Assembly: GCA_947489705.1 (NCBI GenBank)
Contig: CANLEQ010000008.1
Span: forward strand, 1 to 64,000
Length of the DNA stretch: 64,000 nucleotides
From: an uncultured Paracoccaceae bacterium
Lineage (GTDB): Bacteria; Pseudomonadota; Alphaproteobacteria; Rhodobacterales; Rhodobacteraceae
Direction: 5' to 3'
Positions 45,445 through 53,353 of the stretch are shown here, piece by piece (position 1 is the stretch's first letter; every line of letters starts with the position of its first letter). Made by a program: the position numbers and the translations under genes. The notes below the pieces were generated by a model. It was not told where the DNA came from. It did not search any database and saw only the letters and a list, made by a program, of their open reading frames with translations.

Positions 45445-46488
45445 TCAGGATCCGGGCGTCCTGCCGCCGCAAACCGGGCAATCGACGCGGCGATGGAGCG
45501 CGATGGTGCGGCTTTCGCCGTAGAGCGCGTCGTGGATCGCCATGCGCGCGCGGAGCCCCTCTCCCGCCCCGGTCAGCTCCTTCACCGCCTCGGCCGCCAT
45601 CATCGCGCCGACGATCCCGGGCAGCGGTCCCAGCACCCCCGCCTCGGCGCAGGAGGGCGCAAGGCCCGGCGCGGGAGGTTCGGGAAAGATGCAGGCATAA
45701 CAGGGCGTTCCGGCGGCCGTGGCGAAGGTCGTCACCTGCCCTTCCCATTGCGACAGCGCGCCGGAGACGAGCGGCACGCCAGTTTCCACGCAGGCGGCAT
45801 TGACGGCGTAGCGGGTGGCGAAATCGTCGCATCCGTCGAGAACCAGATCGTAATCGCCGACGAGCGTCGCGGCCATCCCGGCCTCGAGCCGCCTGTGATA
45901 GGGGCGCACGACCACATAGGGGTTCACGGCATTCATCGCGGCCTCGGCGGAAAAGACCTTGGGCATGCCGATCCGCGCGTCGGTATGGATGACCTGCCGT
46001 TGCAGGTTCGTTGCCTCGACCGCGTCGTCGTCGATGACGCCGATCGTGCCGATGCCGGCCGCCGCCAGATACAGCATCGCGGGCGAGCCCAGTCCGCCGG
46101 CGCCGACCACTAGGACGCGCGCCTCCTTCAGCCGCTTTTGCCCCGTTCCGCCGATCTCGCGCAGGACGACATGACGGGCATAGCGCTCCAGCTCGCCGGG
46201 CGCGAAGGCCCCCTGCGGCTGATCCTTCGGCCTATTTTCGGGGCGGACCCGCGCGCGTACGCGCCTGAGCCCCGCGCGATAGACCAGGACCAGCACGCCG
46301 ATCCCCCCGGCGACGAGCCATTCCCCCGTCGATCCGCCCAGCGCCGGCCGCAAAGGGTTCGGAAACAGCGTGAGCGCCAGCACGGTCACGTAGAGGAGCG
46401 CCAGCAGGATCAGCCGCGCCTGCACGGGCCAGCCCGCGCGACCGCCGAGCCACCAGATGGCCAAAGCCGCGATCGCGACCAGCAACAT
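45445..46488 (-). CDS. moeB: MoeB/ThiF-type E1-like adenylyltransferase with N-terminal membrane region
   Basis: The 347-aa protein has two or three hydrophobic segments in the first 75 residues. A linker rich in Arg and Pro follows, then a full E1-like domain (about 97-345): GERYARHVVL-like start, GAGGLGSPAMLYLAAAG for ATP, DDDAVEATNLQRQ, and two zinc CxxC pairs (CYAC and CPVC). MoeB adenylates the C-terminus of MoaD for molybdopterin synthesis, while ThiF acts on ThiS. The membrane extension is absent from E. coli MoeB (about 249 aa). The start overlaps the dut stop by one base. Confidence 0.85.
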   Translation of the reverse strand: MLLVAIAALAIWWLGGRAGWPVQARLILLALLYVTVLALTLFPNPLRPALGGSTGEWLVAGGIGVLVLVYRAGLRRVRARVRPENRPKDQPQGAFAPGELERYARHVVLREIGGTGQKRLKEARVLVVGAGGLGSPAMLYLAAAGIGTIGVIDDDAVEATNLQRQVIHTDARIGMPKVFSAEAAMNAVNPYVVVRPYHRRLEAGMAATLVGDYDLVLDGCDDFATRYAVNAACVETGVPLVSGALSQWEGQVTTFATAAGTPCYACIFPEPPAPGLAPSCAEAGVLGPLPGIVGAMMAAEAVKELTGAGEGLRARMAIHDALYGESRTIALHRRVDCPVCGGRTPGS

Positions 46489-46931
46489 CAGGCGGTTCCG
46501 GTCGATCCGAAGCCGCCCTCACCGCGATCGGTTTCCGAAAGCGCCGCATCCTCGACGAGGGAGGGCCGCAGGACGGGGGCGATCACGGCCTGCGCGATCC
46601 GGTCGCCATGCGCGACCTCGAAGGCCGCGTGCCCGGCATTGAGCAGCGCGACCTTCACCTCCCCCCGGTAATCCGCGTCGACGGTGCCGGGGCTGTTGGG
46701 CACCAGGATCGACGCGCGGGTCGCAAGGCCCGATCGCGGCCGGATCTGCATCTCTGTCCCCGGCGGAAGCTCCACGACGAAACCCGTGGGGATCAGCATG
46801 ACCGATCCGGGGGCGAGCGAAAGCGGCCCGTCGGGAAGACATGCGCGAAGATCCATGCCCGCCGCATCGCGCGTCGCGTAGGCGGGGAGCGGCAGATCGT
46901 TGCGCTCGAGCCGCTTGAACCTGAGGATCAT
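46488..46931 (-). CDS. dut: dUTP diphosphatase
   Basis: It hydrolyses dUTP to dUMP, keeping uracil out of DNA. The 147-aa trimeric enzyme has the five conserved motifs: [35 protein letters not shown] and the C-terminal [10 protein letters not shown] arm. It sits between coaBC (49 bp upstream) and moeB, the usual coaBC-dut neighbourhood. Confidence 0.96.
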   Translation of the reverse strand: MILRFKRLERNDLPLPAYATRDAAGMDLRACLPDGPLSLAPGSVMLIPTGFVVELPPGTEMQIRPRSGLATRASILVPNSPGTVDADYRGEVKVALLNAGHAAFEVAHGDRIAQAVIAPVLRPSLVEDAALSETDRGEGGFGSTGTA

Positions 46932-46980
46932 CTTCGCCTCCGATCGGTCGCGCCTGTCCGAGGGGAAACGGGCGCCACGA

Positions 46981-48189
46981 TCATGCGCCCCGTGCCCCCA
47001 GATGGTCGGCGATCCGGCGCGCGAGCTTGCGCGCCAGCGCGATCTTGGTGTCGCGGGGCCAGTCCTCGGACCCGTCCTGCGTCACCAGGGTCAGGGCGTT
47101 CTCGGTCCCGCCCATGATCCCGGTCCCGGGCGAGACGTCGTTTGCGAGGATCCAGTCGCACCCCTTGCGCAGCCGTTTCGCGCGCGCATGCTCGAGCACG
47201 TTTTCCGTCTCGGCGGCGAAGCCCACGACGAGGGCGGGCCGCCCCTCGCCCATCCGGGCCACGCTCGCCAGGATGTCGGGGTTCTCCGCGAGATCGAGCG
47301 TGGAATGTCCACCCGGCCCCTTCTTGAGCTTCTGTGTCGCGGCGGTTCCCACCCGCCAGTCCGCGACCGCGGCGGCGAAGATCGCCGCATCAGCCGGCAG
47401 GGCGGCCCGGACGGCAGCAAGCATCTCGGCCGCCGTCTCGACGCGCACCAGCGTCACGCCCTCCGGCGGCGCGACCGATGCGGGGCCCGTCACGAAGGTC
47501 ACGGTCGCGCCGAGGTCACGCAGCGCGGCGCCGAGGGCCGAGCCTTGTGCGCCCGAGGACCGGTTGGCGATATAGCGCACCGGATCGATCGGCTCGTGGG
47601 TGGGGCCCGACGTCACGATGACATGCCGGCCGGCAAGTGGCCCCGACGCGAGCCGCGCGGCGATCGCGTCGACGATTTCGAGCGGTTCGGCCATGCGTCC
47701 GGGCCCGTACTCGCCGCAAGCCATGTCGCCCTCGTTCGGCCCCACCACCGCGATGCCGTCGCCTTGCAGGACGGCGAGATTGCGGCGGGTGGCGGGATAC
47801 TCCCACATCCGCACGTTCATCGCGGGGGCGATCAGGACCGGCGTGTCGGTCGCCAGAAGCAAGGTCGTGGCCAGATCGTGCGCGTGTCCACTCGCCATGT
47901 TGGCCATCAGGTTGGCGGTCGCGGGCGCCACCACGATCAGGTCGGCCGCGCGCGAAAGCTGGATATGGCCCATCTCGGCCTCGTCGGTCAGATCCCAGAG
48001 ATCCGAATAGACACGACACCCCGCCAGCGACGACAGAGACAGTTCCGTCACGAATTCCGATCCTGCCCGCGTGAGGACCGGGGTCACCACGGCACCGCGT
48101 TCGCGCAGGCGCCGGACCAGATCCAGTGCCTTGAACGCGGCGATCCCGCCGCCCACGATCAGGAGGATATGCTTGCCGGCCAATGTCAT
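46981..48189 (-). CDS. coaBC: Bifunctional phosphopantothenoylcysteine decarboxylase / phosphopantothenate--cysteine ligase
   Basis: It carries two steps of coenzyme A synthesis. The 402-aa protein has the N-terminal CoaC flavoprotein part ([19 protein letters not shown] ... [18 protein letters not shown] ... APAMNVRMW). The C-terminal CoaB part has [25 protein letters not shown] and AAAVADWR. The ATG at 48189 was chosen because the flavodoxin-like first strand begins there ([14 protein letters not shown]). It leads a coaBC-dut-moeB run on the minus strand. Confidence 0.95.
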   Translation of the reverse strand: MTLAGKHILLIVGGGIAAFKALDLVRRLRERGAVVTPVLTRAGSEFVTELSLSSLAGCRVYSDLWDLTDEAEMGHIQLSRAADLIVVAPATANLMANMASGHAHDLATTLLLATDTPVLIAPAMNVRMWEYPATRRNLAVLQGDGIAVVGPNEGDMACGEYGPGRMAEPLEIVDAIAARLASGPLAGRHVIVTSGPTHEPIDPVRYIANRSSGAQGSALGAALRDLGATVTFVTGPASVAPPEGVTLVRVETAAEMLAAVRAALPADAAIFAAAVADWRVGTAATQKLKKGPGGHSTLDLAENPDILASVARMGEGRPALVVGFAAETENVLEHARAKRLRKGCDWILANDVSPGTGIMGGTENALTLVTQDGSEDWPRDTKIALARKLARRIADHLGARGA

Positions 48190-48232
48190 CGCGCGGACCC
48201 TAGGCGAGCCGTCGCGGACCGGCAAGCACCGC

Positions 48233-49033
48233 CTAGCGCAATGCGTCGCAAGGATCGGGGCGGTCCGCGCCATAGCGCCCGGCGACAACCACTTGGTCGA
48301 AGGGCGCGTCGGCCTCGGCTTCGGTGAATTGGCCGATCGCCATGACGGCGAGATCCGGTCGCGCCGTCTTCAGAAACCTGGGAACACCCCAATCTTTGCG
48401 CGCATGTCCGTTCCCCGTGACGATGGCGACCGGGCCGCCCGTCTCGTCGAAGGCCCTGAGCGCGGTGCGGGCCAGCACGGCATCGCGCAGGCGCTGCGCC
48501 TCGACCATCCCGGCAAGCATTTCGGGCGGCATGAGGCCGCAATGCGCACGCTCCTGATCGTCCTCGCGCAGCGCCTGCTCGCTCGGCGGGAGCGGCCGAT
48601 CGAGCGCGAAGCGCCGCGTTTCGGCTTTGCCCACGACCGATGCCGCACCATCCTCCACCGCATGCGACAGATCGACGCGCGGGACGCCCGCGCCATAGAT
48701 GCGTGCGCCACCGGCGGCACGAAAGATGGGGGCATACGTGCCGAAATCCGGCCAGCCGCGCGCTTCCCAGGCCAGCGCGGCGCCGAGTTCGGCCACAGGC
48801 GCGGCCTGAAGCTCGGTCGCGATCGGGCCCTGTTCGGCCTCCAGCATCTCGAAGACGACAGCCGAAGGCGCCAGACGCGCGATCCAGTCGGCCTGGTTGG
48901 CATGGTGCGCCGCGACGTCGTGCAGCTCACCCATCACAACGACGTCACCCGCAATCTCGATATCCGCCTCGGCCAACGCCAGCGTCGCGCCGAAGAGGAA
49001 TGCGACCGCGGGAAAGGAAGCGAGAAACCTCAC
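48233..49033 (-). CDS. ChaN-like haem-binding/uptake family protein
   Basis: The 266-aa protein has a signal peptide (VRFLASFPAVAFLFGATLALA) and a ChaN/Tiki-type domain starting DIEIAGDVVVMGELHDVAAHHANQ. A later GNGHARKDWGVPRFL follows. ChaN of Campylobacter binds haem; family members are putative iron-uptake proteins or proteases, so the role is not settled. The GTG start at 49033 overlaps the rpoH stop (GTGA, 4 bases), implying translational coupling with the sigma factor gene. Confidence 0.75.
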   Translation of the reverse strand: MRFLASFPAVAFLFGATLALAEADIEIAGDVVVMGELHDVAAHHANQADWIARLAPSAVVFEMLEAEQGPIATELQAAPVAELGAALAWEARGWPDFGTYAPIFRAAGGARIYGAGVPRVDLSHAVEDGAASVVGKAETRRFALDRPLPPSEQALREDDQERAHCGLMPPEMLAGMVEAQRLRDAVLARTALRAFDETGGPVAIVTGNGHARKDWGVPRFLKTARPDLAVMAIGQFTEAEADAPFDQVVVAGRYGADRPDPCDALR

Positions 49034-49908
49034 GCGAGGAAATGCATCACTTCCGTCGATTGCGTCTCGAGCGAGCGGCGCATCTTCTGGAAGGCCGCGG
49101 CCTCGAGCTGGCGGACGCGCTCCTTGCTGAGCCCGAGCTCGCTGCCGAGACTTTCGAGAGTTCTCGGCTGATCGCGCAACTTGCGCTCGCGGACGATGAA
49201 CTGCTCGCGCTGGTTCAACTGACCCATCGCATCGATCAACCAGCTTCTCAGCGTATCGATATCCTTGCGATGGCTGACCGTCTCGTCCGCCTGGGCGCTG
49301 TCGTCCTCGAGCGCGTCGATCCACTGGCGACCTTCGTCCTCGGTGGATTGCGTCGCGTTCAGCGAAAAGTCGGACCCGGCCAACCGGCCTTCCATCATCT
49401 CAACATCGTGGAGCGGAACCCCGACCTCGACCGAGATCATGTGCCGCATCTGGTGCCGGTCGAGCGGTTCGCCCCGAGAGGCGGCCTCGCGCTCCAGCCG
49501 CGCTTGCACGCGGCGCATGTTGAAAAAGAGCGATTTCTGACTGCTGGTCGACCCGGTGCGGACCATCGACCAATTCCGCATCACGTAATCCTGGATCGAT
49601 GCCTTGATCCACCAGACCGCATAGGTCGAGAATCGCACGCCCCGGTCCGGATCGAACTTGTCAGCGGCCTTCATCAATCCAAGCCCCGCCTCCTGGATCA
49701 GATCGTTCATCGGCGCGCCGTAACGCCGGAACTTCGCGGCCATGCTGATGGCGAGGCGCATATAGGCGGTGATGAGACGGTGGAGCGCGGCTTCGTCGCG
49801 CTGGTCGCGCCATGCATAAGCAAGCTGCAACTCGGTCTCGGCGTCCAGCAACTCGGCTTGCATCGCGCGCCGGGACAAGGTCTGGTCAGAAAAGCCATCG
49901 AATGCCAT
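49030..49908 (-). CDS. rpoH: RNA polymerase sigma-32 factor (RpoH, RpoH-II-like)
   Basis: The 292-aa sigma-70-family factor has region 2 (LITAYMRLAISMAAKFRRYGAPMNDLIQEAGLGLMKAADKFDPDRGVRFSTYAVWWIKASIQDYVMRNW). The RpoH box follows (SSQKSLFFNMRRV). Region 4 (LNQREQFIVRERKL ... LGLSKERVRQLEAAAFQKMRR) completes it. The box sequence is nearer to the RpoH-II paralogue, linked in Rhodobacter to singlet-oxygen and oxidative stress, than to heat-shock RpoH-I; this is my recollection of the families. GGGAGA precedes ATG 49908. Confidence 0.92.
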   Translation of the reverse strand: MAFDGFSDQTLSRRAMQAELLDAETELQLAYAWRDQRDEAALHRLITAYMRLAISMAAKFRRYGAPMNDLIQEAGLGLMKAADKFDPDRGVRFSTYAVWWIKASIQDYVMRNWSMVRTGSTSSQKSLFFNMRRVQARLEREAASRGEPLDRHQMRHMISVEVGVPLHDVEMMEGRLAGSDFSLNATQSTEDEGRQWIDALEDDSAQADETVSHRKDIDTLRSWLIDAMGQLNQREQFIVRERKLRDQPRTLESLGSELGLSKERVRQLEAAAFQKMRRSLETQSTEVMHFLA

Positions 49909-49978
49909 CTGCAATCTCCCCAGGGTTGGTCTTGGCTGGGCGCGGTGAGTTAGCTGTCTTTTCACATAGCCCTTGAAG

Positions 49979-50533
49979 ATGCAGACGCGCGGTCTCGAAG
50001 AAAGTTCCGGAATATTGTTGCCAAAGCTCACATTCATCCTAGGGGGCGCCGCCTCGGGCAAGTCCAACTATGCGGAATCGCTCGCAAAGACCTGCGATCA
50101 TCCCAGAATCTACATCGCCACCGCGCAAGCCTTCGACGACGAGATGCGCGCCAAGATCGCCCGTCATCGCAATGCGAGGGAGGCGGACGGGTGGCGTACG
50201 GTGGAGGAACCATTCGCCCTGGCTCGCGCCATAGGCGAAGCGCCCGGCGATCACCTCGTGCTGGTCGATTGCCTGACATTGTGGCTGTCGAACGTGATGC
50301 TGGCGCAGCAGGACCGGTCCGAGGAAGGCCTGATCGACGCGCTCGCCGCGCGGCGCGGGCCGACCATCGTCGTCTCGAACGAGGTGGGTCAGGGCCTCGT
50401 GCCGGAGACGCCCCTCGGCCGTCGGTTCCGGGAGGCGCAGGGCGGCCTCAACCGGCGCGTCGCGGGCGAGGCCGATCTGGTGGTGGCGGTGATGGCGGGG
50501 CTGCCGCTCGCGCTCAAGGGGCGCCTCCCGTGA
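49979..50533 (+). CDS. cobU: Bifunctional adenosylcobinamide kinase / adenosylcobinamide-phosphate guanylyltransferase
   Basis: It acts in nucleotide-loop assembly of cobalamin. The 184-aa protein has P-loop ILGGAASGKSNYAE, IATAQAFDDEMRAKIARHR with the guanylylated His, WRTVEEP, LVDCLTLWLSN and VSNEVGQGLVPETPLGRRFREAQG. ATG 49979 is used; a TTG at 49973 or a TTG nearer the P-loop are alternatives. It is coupled to the phosphatase gene downstream (GTGA overlap). No cobalamin riboswitch fits in the 70-bp gap to rpoH. Confidence 0.93.
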   Translation: MQTRGLEESSGILLPKLTFILGGAASGKSNYAESLAKTCDHPRIYIATAQAFDDEMRAKIARHRNAREADGWRTVEEPFALARAIGEAPGDHLVLVDCLTLWLSNVMLAQQDRSEEGLIDALAARRGPTIVVSNEVGQGLVPETPLGRRFREAQGGLNRRVAGEADLVVAVMAGLPLALKGRLP

Positions 50534-51099
50534 GCACGCTGTGGTGGATCCGGCACGGGCCGACCCATGCCCGCGGCATGGTGGGGTGGACGGATCTGCC
50601 GGCCGATCTGGGCGACCTCGCGGCTTTGGAACGACTGCGCGACGCGCTTCCGGACGCGCCCGTCATCTCGTCGCCGCTCGTCCGCGCGGTGAACACGGCC
50701 GACGCGATCCAGGGCAGCCGTCCCCGGCTGCCGCACGATCCCGACCTGCGGGAAATGTCGTTCGGCGCATGGGAGACGCGCCTGCACGATGAAATCGATG
50801 CCGAGGACCCGGTGCTGCTCAGGGCGTTCTGGGAACGTCCCGGCGAGACGCGCCCGCCCGGCGGGGAAAGCTGGAACGAGCTGCGCACGCGGGTGGACCG
50901 CGCCGCCGACCGGCTTCTGACGCGCGGCGAGGACGTGATCGTCGTGGCCCATTTCGGGCCGATCCTCACCCAGTATCAGCGCGCCGCCGATCTCACCACG
51001 GTTGCCGCGTTCGGCCAGAGGATCGACAACCTCTCGCTGTCGCAATTCCGGCGCGACGGGGCAGGCTGGACCGTCTGCCGGGTCAATTATCCGGCCTGA
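50530..51099 (+). CDS. Histidine phosphatase family protein, probable alpha-ribazole phosphatase
   Basis: The 189-aa phosphoglycerate-mutase-fold enzyme has the RHG motif (WWIRHGPTHARG), SSPLVRAVNTADAI, LREMSFGAWE and VVAHFGPI. Four-base overlap with cobU suggests it is CobC, which dephosphorylates alpha-ribazole phosphate in cobalamin assembly; the fold is sure and the substrate is inferred from context. The GTG at 50530 is the start, matching the RHG motif position in the family. Confidence 0.85.
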   Translation: MSTLWWIRHGPTHARGMVGWTDLPADLGDLAALERLRDALPDAPVISSPLVRAVNTADAIQGSRPRLPHDPDLREMSFGAWETRLHDEIDAEDPVLLRAFWERPGETRPPGGESWNELRTRVDRAADRLLTRGEDVIVVAHFGPILTQYQRAADLTTVAAFGQRIDNLSLSQFRRDGAGWTVCRVNYPA

Positions 51100-51179
51100 A
51101 GGGGGCCGGCAGGGTGACATTAACCGCAAGGAAAGCGCCGAGGTCTATGGTCGCCCGCCATGGATGGAAAGGATCTTTC

Positions 51180-52109
51180 ATGGTTGCCCGCGCCTATACC
51201 GTCGCGTTCGAGGGAATCGAGGCGCGCGTCGTCGAGGTTCAGTGCGCCATCTCGCTCGGCCTTCCGGCGTTCTCCATCGTGGGGCTGCCCGACAAGGCGG
51301 TGAGCGAGGCGCGCGACCGGGTCCGCGCATCGCTCGATGCGCTCAACATCGCGCTGCCGTCCAAAAGGGTGGTCATCAACCTTTCGCCCGCCGACCTTCC
51401 GAAGGAGGGCGGCCATTTCGACCTTCCCATCGCGATGGCGCTTCTGGCCGCGCTCGAGATCGTGCCGCCTGACCTCATCGAGAACACGCTCGCGCTGGGC
51501 GAGCTCTCGCTCGACGGAGAGCTGCGATCGGTGGTCGGCGCGCTGCCCGCCGCGATGGCCGCCGCCGAAAGCGGTCGCACCCTGCTTTGTCCCCACGGGT
51601 CGGGATCCGAGGCGGCCTGGGTCGACGCGACCGCGGTGATCGCGCCGCGCAATCTCGGCGCGGCGATCCGGCATTTCACGGGCCAGGCCCCGCTCGCCCC
51701 CGCCGAGGCGGGAGAGGTTATCGACGGCCCCGGCTTTCGCGACCTGAGCGAGGTGCGCGGGCAGGAACGCGCCAAGCGCGCGCTTGAGATCGCGGCCGCC
51801 GGACGCCACCACCTGATGATGGTCGGAACGCCGGGGTCGGGAAAGTCGATGCTGGCCCAGCGCCTGCCGGGGATCCTGCCGCCGCTGACGCCCGCCGAAG
51901 CGCTCGAGACGTCGATGATCCATTCGCTGGCGGGGCTGATCGACGAAGGCGGGATCAGCCGGGTCCGCCCGTTCCAGGAACCCCACCACACCGCCTCGAT
52001 GGCCGCGATCGTGGGCGGCGGCAAGGGTGCGAAGCCCGGCCAGATCAGCCTCGCGCATAACGGCGTCCTCTTCATGGACGAATTTCCGGAATTCGCCGGC
52101 CTTATGTAG
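51180..52109 (+). pseudogene. comM: comM, 5' part, disrupted by transposon
   Basis: ComM is a YifB-type AAA ATPase (Mg-chelatase-like helicase) that promotes branch migration during natural transformation. This part encodes the N-terminal Lon-like domain (MVARAYTVAFEGIEARVVEVQ...), Walker A GTPGSGKSML and Walker B VLFMDEFPEF. The insertion follows at 52096/52097; the frame then reads three foreign residues (GLM) and stops at 52109, giving 309 aa. AAAGGAT precedes ATG 51180. Joined to the 3' part at 55585 the gene is 503 codons with the stop, normal for ComM. The truncated product keeps Walker A and B but lacks the rest of the ATPase, so it is presumably inactive. Confidence 0.95.
52089..52096 (+). 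repeat. Left copy of the 8-bp target-site duplication
   Basis: GAATTCGC directly precedes the element's left end and is repeated exactly at 55577-55584. An 8-bp duplication is the usual size for IS1595-family elements. Its presence shows a simple transposition event. Confidence 0.92.
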
Positions 52110-52121
52110 CAAACGCACCAA
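52097..52121 (+). repeat. Left terminal inverted repeat of the transposon
   Basis: This 25-bp end, starting CGGCCTTATGTAGCAAAC, matches the reverse complement of 55552-55576 at 24 of 25 positions (C versus A at position 4). The stop codon truncating comM lies inside it (TAG at 52107-52109). Confidence 0.92.
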
Positions 52122-52149
52122 GATGAAATCCGCCTGGATCGCTGCTGTC

Positions 52150-53070
52150 TTAGTCGTCGTTGCGTTCTGGCCTGTAAAGGTCATAGCCGGTGCTGGGGTA
52201 GTCTTGCCTGAGGCGATTACCGTTGAAGTGCAGCCAAAAATGCTCTTCAAAAACTTCTGTGGACGCAGAAATTGCCATACCTTCGTACCAGATCAGTATG
52301 CCAATTGCGAACCAGGAGAAGCTACCGTCCGGGTCGCTGGAGATAGCTTGGTAAGATATTCTGTCGGTTTGGTTTGGCCCGATAATGATACGGACAGAAC
52401 GAAGGTTAGCGCTTACACGTTTCCACTTACCATTTTTGCCACCAGGGACATAGATAGATGTACTGGTAGCCGTGATTACCCCTGGGCTCGCTCCGCAGTT
52501 ACGAAAGACTGCATCAATATTGATGAAGCGACCCGGCTTTCCTGGGGCACCAACGATTTCCAAGTTCCCTTTTTCGTAAGATACGAAGGGGCGGATTTGT
52601 CGATTACCAATTTTTTCTGTAAGGGAAACGGTTTCCAATGCGGCTTCGGTTGTTCGCACGGCTTCACCGACCATCTTGTCGGCGCTGTCAGCCGCTCGTC
52701 TCCCGGCGTCGGCTGCTGCTTTGGCATAGAGCGCAGCGGCGGCAGCGGCACCAAGAGTGAGTCCTCCTACTATGACACCCAATACCCCAAGCCAAAACGC
52801 GCGGCGGGTCCAGTTGGCGCTTTCCTTGGCAGCGTCAGCCGCCTTCCATTGAGCGCACAGATCGGAATAACGGTCGTCTTCGCCCTGTGCGCATGGGCGA
52901 TCTATGCGTGGGGTTTCGTTAAGGTAATCGCCCAGCCAAAACAGTGGCCCTACTTCATCGCCAAAATTTTGCTCGGCACCTCTGTTCTGCTCTTGCCCCT
53001 GTCCATGTTCTGGTGACGCGGCGAAAGCTATTCCAAGTGCAATTGCGTAGATCCAAGAGCGGAAAGGCAT
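52150..53070 (-). CDS. Cargo protein: signal-peptide, single-TM hypothetical protein
   Basis: The 306-aa protein has a putative signal peptide (MPFRSWIYAIALGIAFAAS) and a Gln/Glu-rich stretch. The motif SDLCAQWKAADAAKESANWTRRAFW leads into a TM helix (about 95-115). An Ala-rich amphipathic segment and a beta-rich C-terminal domain of about 150 residues follow (IRPFVSYEKGNLEIVG ... GRFINIDAVFRNCGASPG). The QW-AA-AA-SA-W-TM arrangement is a recurring uncharacterised membrane-protein type in proteobacteria. Its start overlaps the DUF6471-type gene's end by 43 bases, implying one transcript. It ends 28 bp before the left inverted repeat. A long antisense frame exists but is judged a shadow. Function is unknown. 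Confidence 0.72.
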   Translation of the reverse strand: MPFRSWIYAIALGIAFAASPEHGQGQEQNRGAEQNFGDEVGPLFWLGDYLNETPRIDRPCAQGEDDRYSDLCAQWKAADAAKESANWTRRAFWLGVLGVIVGGLTLGAAAAAALYAKAAADAGRRAADSADKMVGEAVRTTEAALETVSLTEKIGNRQIRPFVSYEKGNLEIVGAPGKPGRFINIDAVFRNCGASPGVITATSTSIYVPGGKNGKWKRVSANLRSVRIIIGPNQTDRISYQAISSDPDGSFSWFAIGILIWYEGMAISASTEVFEEHFWLHFNGNRLRQDYPSTGYDLYRPERNDD

Positions 53071-53252
53071 TGTAAGAAGAATCCTGCGGTGAACTTCCCC
53101 CGGCTTACCTTATTCCGCAGGTTCCGCTCGTTCTCTTCGATGCCGATCCCATGAAGCCGCTCTACGAGTTGTCCGTAAGTCACGCTCTTTCGGGCCATCT
53201 CTGCTCTAAGCAAGGCTTTGGCCTTTTCTTCCCAGTCGGTACGTTCCGCCAT
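53028..53252 (-). CDS. Cargo protein: DUF6471-type small protein
   Basis: This 74-aa protein reads WEEKAKALLRAEMARKSVTYGQLVERLHGIGIEENERNLRNKVSRGKFTAGFFLQCLSALG. That is the DUF6471 pattern (WxxKAxxxLRxExxRxxVxYxxLxxxLxxIGxxExxxNLRNKxxRGKFxxxFxxQCLxAxG), probably a helix-turn-helix fold. The start at 53252 has GGAGG 5 bp upstream; an upstream ATG (53273) is less likely. It is first in the leftward transcript from the divergent promoter. It is the best candidate to bind the TCATCATAT repeats there, which is inference. Confidence 0.8.
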   Translation of the reverse strand: MAERTDWEEKAKALLRAEMARKSVTYGQLVERLHGIGIEENERNLRNKVSRGKFTAGFFLQCLSALGSTQLHLE

Positions 53253-53274
53253 GTCACCCTCCATGATGCTCATG

Positions 53275-53353
53275 TCATCATATAGAGTGCTATAGCCCTT
53301 GACAAGGTGACGCTATATCATCATATTTAGTGCAACAGCACCGGATATGATGA
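53275..53353. promoter_or_regulatory. Divergent promoter pair with overlapping -35 boxes and three TCATCATAT repeats
   Basis: Rightward: TTGACA (53299-53304), 17 bp, CATATT (53322-53327), driving the transposase. Leftward: TTGTCA (complement of 53300-53305), 17 bp, TATGAT (complement of 53277-53282), driving the DUF6471-type gene. The core TCATCATAT occurs at 53275-53283 and 53318-53326 in direct orientation, each extended to a 16-bp repeat ending AGTGC with 14/16 identity, and inverted at 53345-53353. The first two copies cover the two -10 boxes; the third overlaps the transposase start codons. A repressor bound to these would shut both promoters at once. Confidence 0.72.

Noticed and set aside
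49909-49978. Cobalamin riboswitch upstream of cobU
   Set aside because: Only 70 bp separate cobU from rpoH, too short for the aptamer, and no B12-box-like sequence is present.
52027-53016. A 329-codon plus-strand frame with a signal-like segment (MKSAWIAAVLVVVAFW) antisense to the 306-aa cargo gene
   Set aside because: It begins in comM sequence out of frame, has no ribosome-binding site and many scattered Cys. The minus-strand frame has the recognisable QW-AA-AA-SA-W motif and shares a promoter with the DUF6471-type gene.
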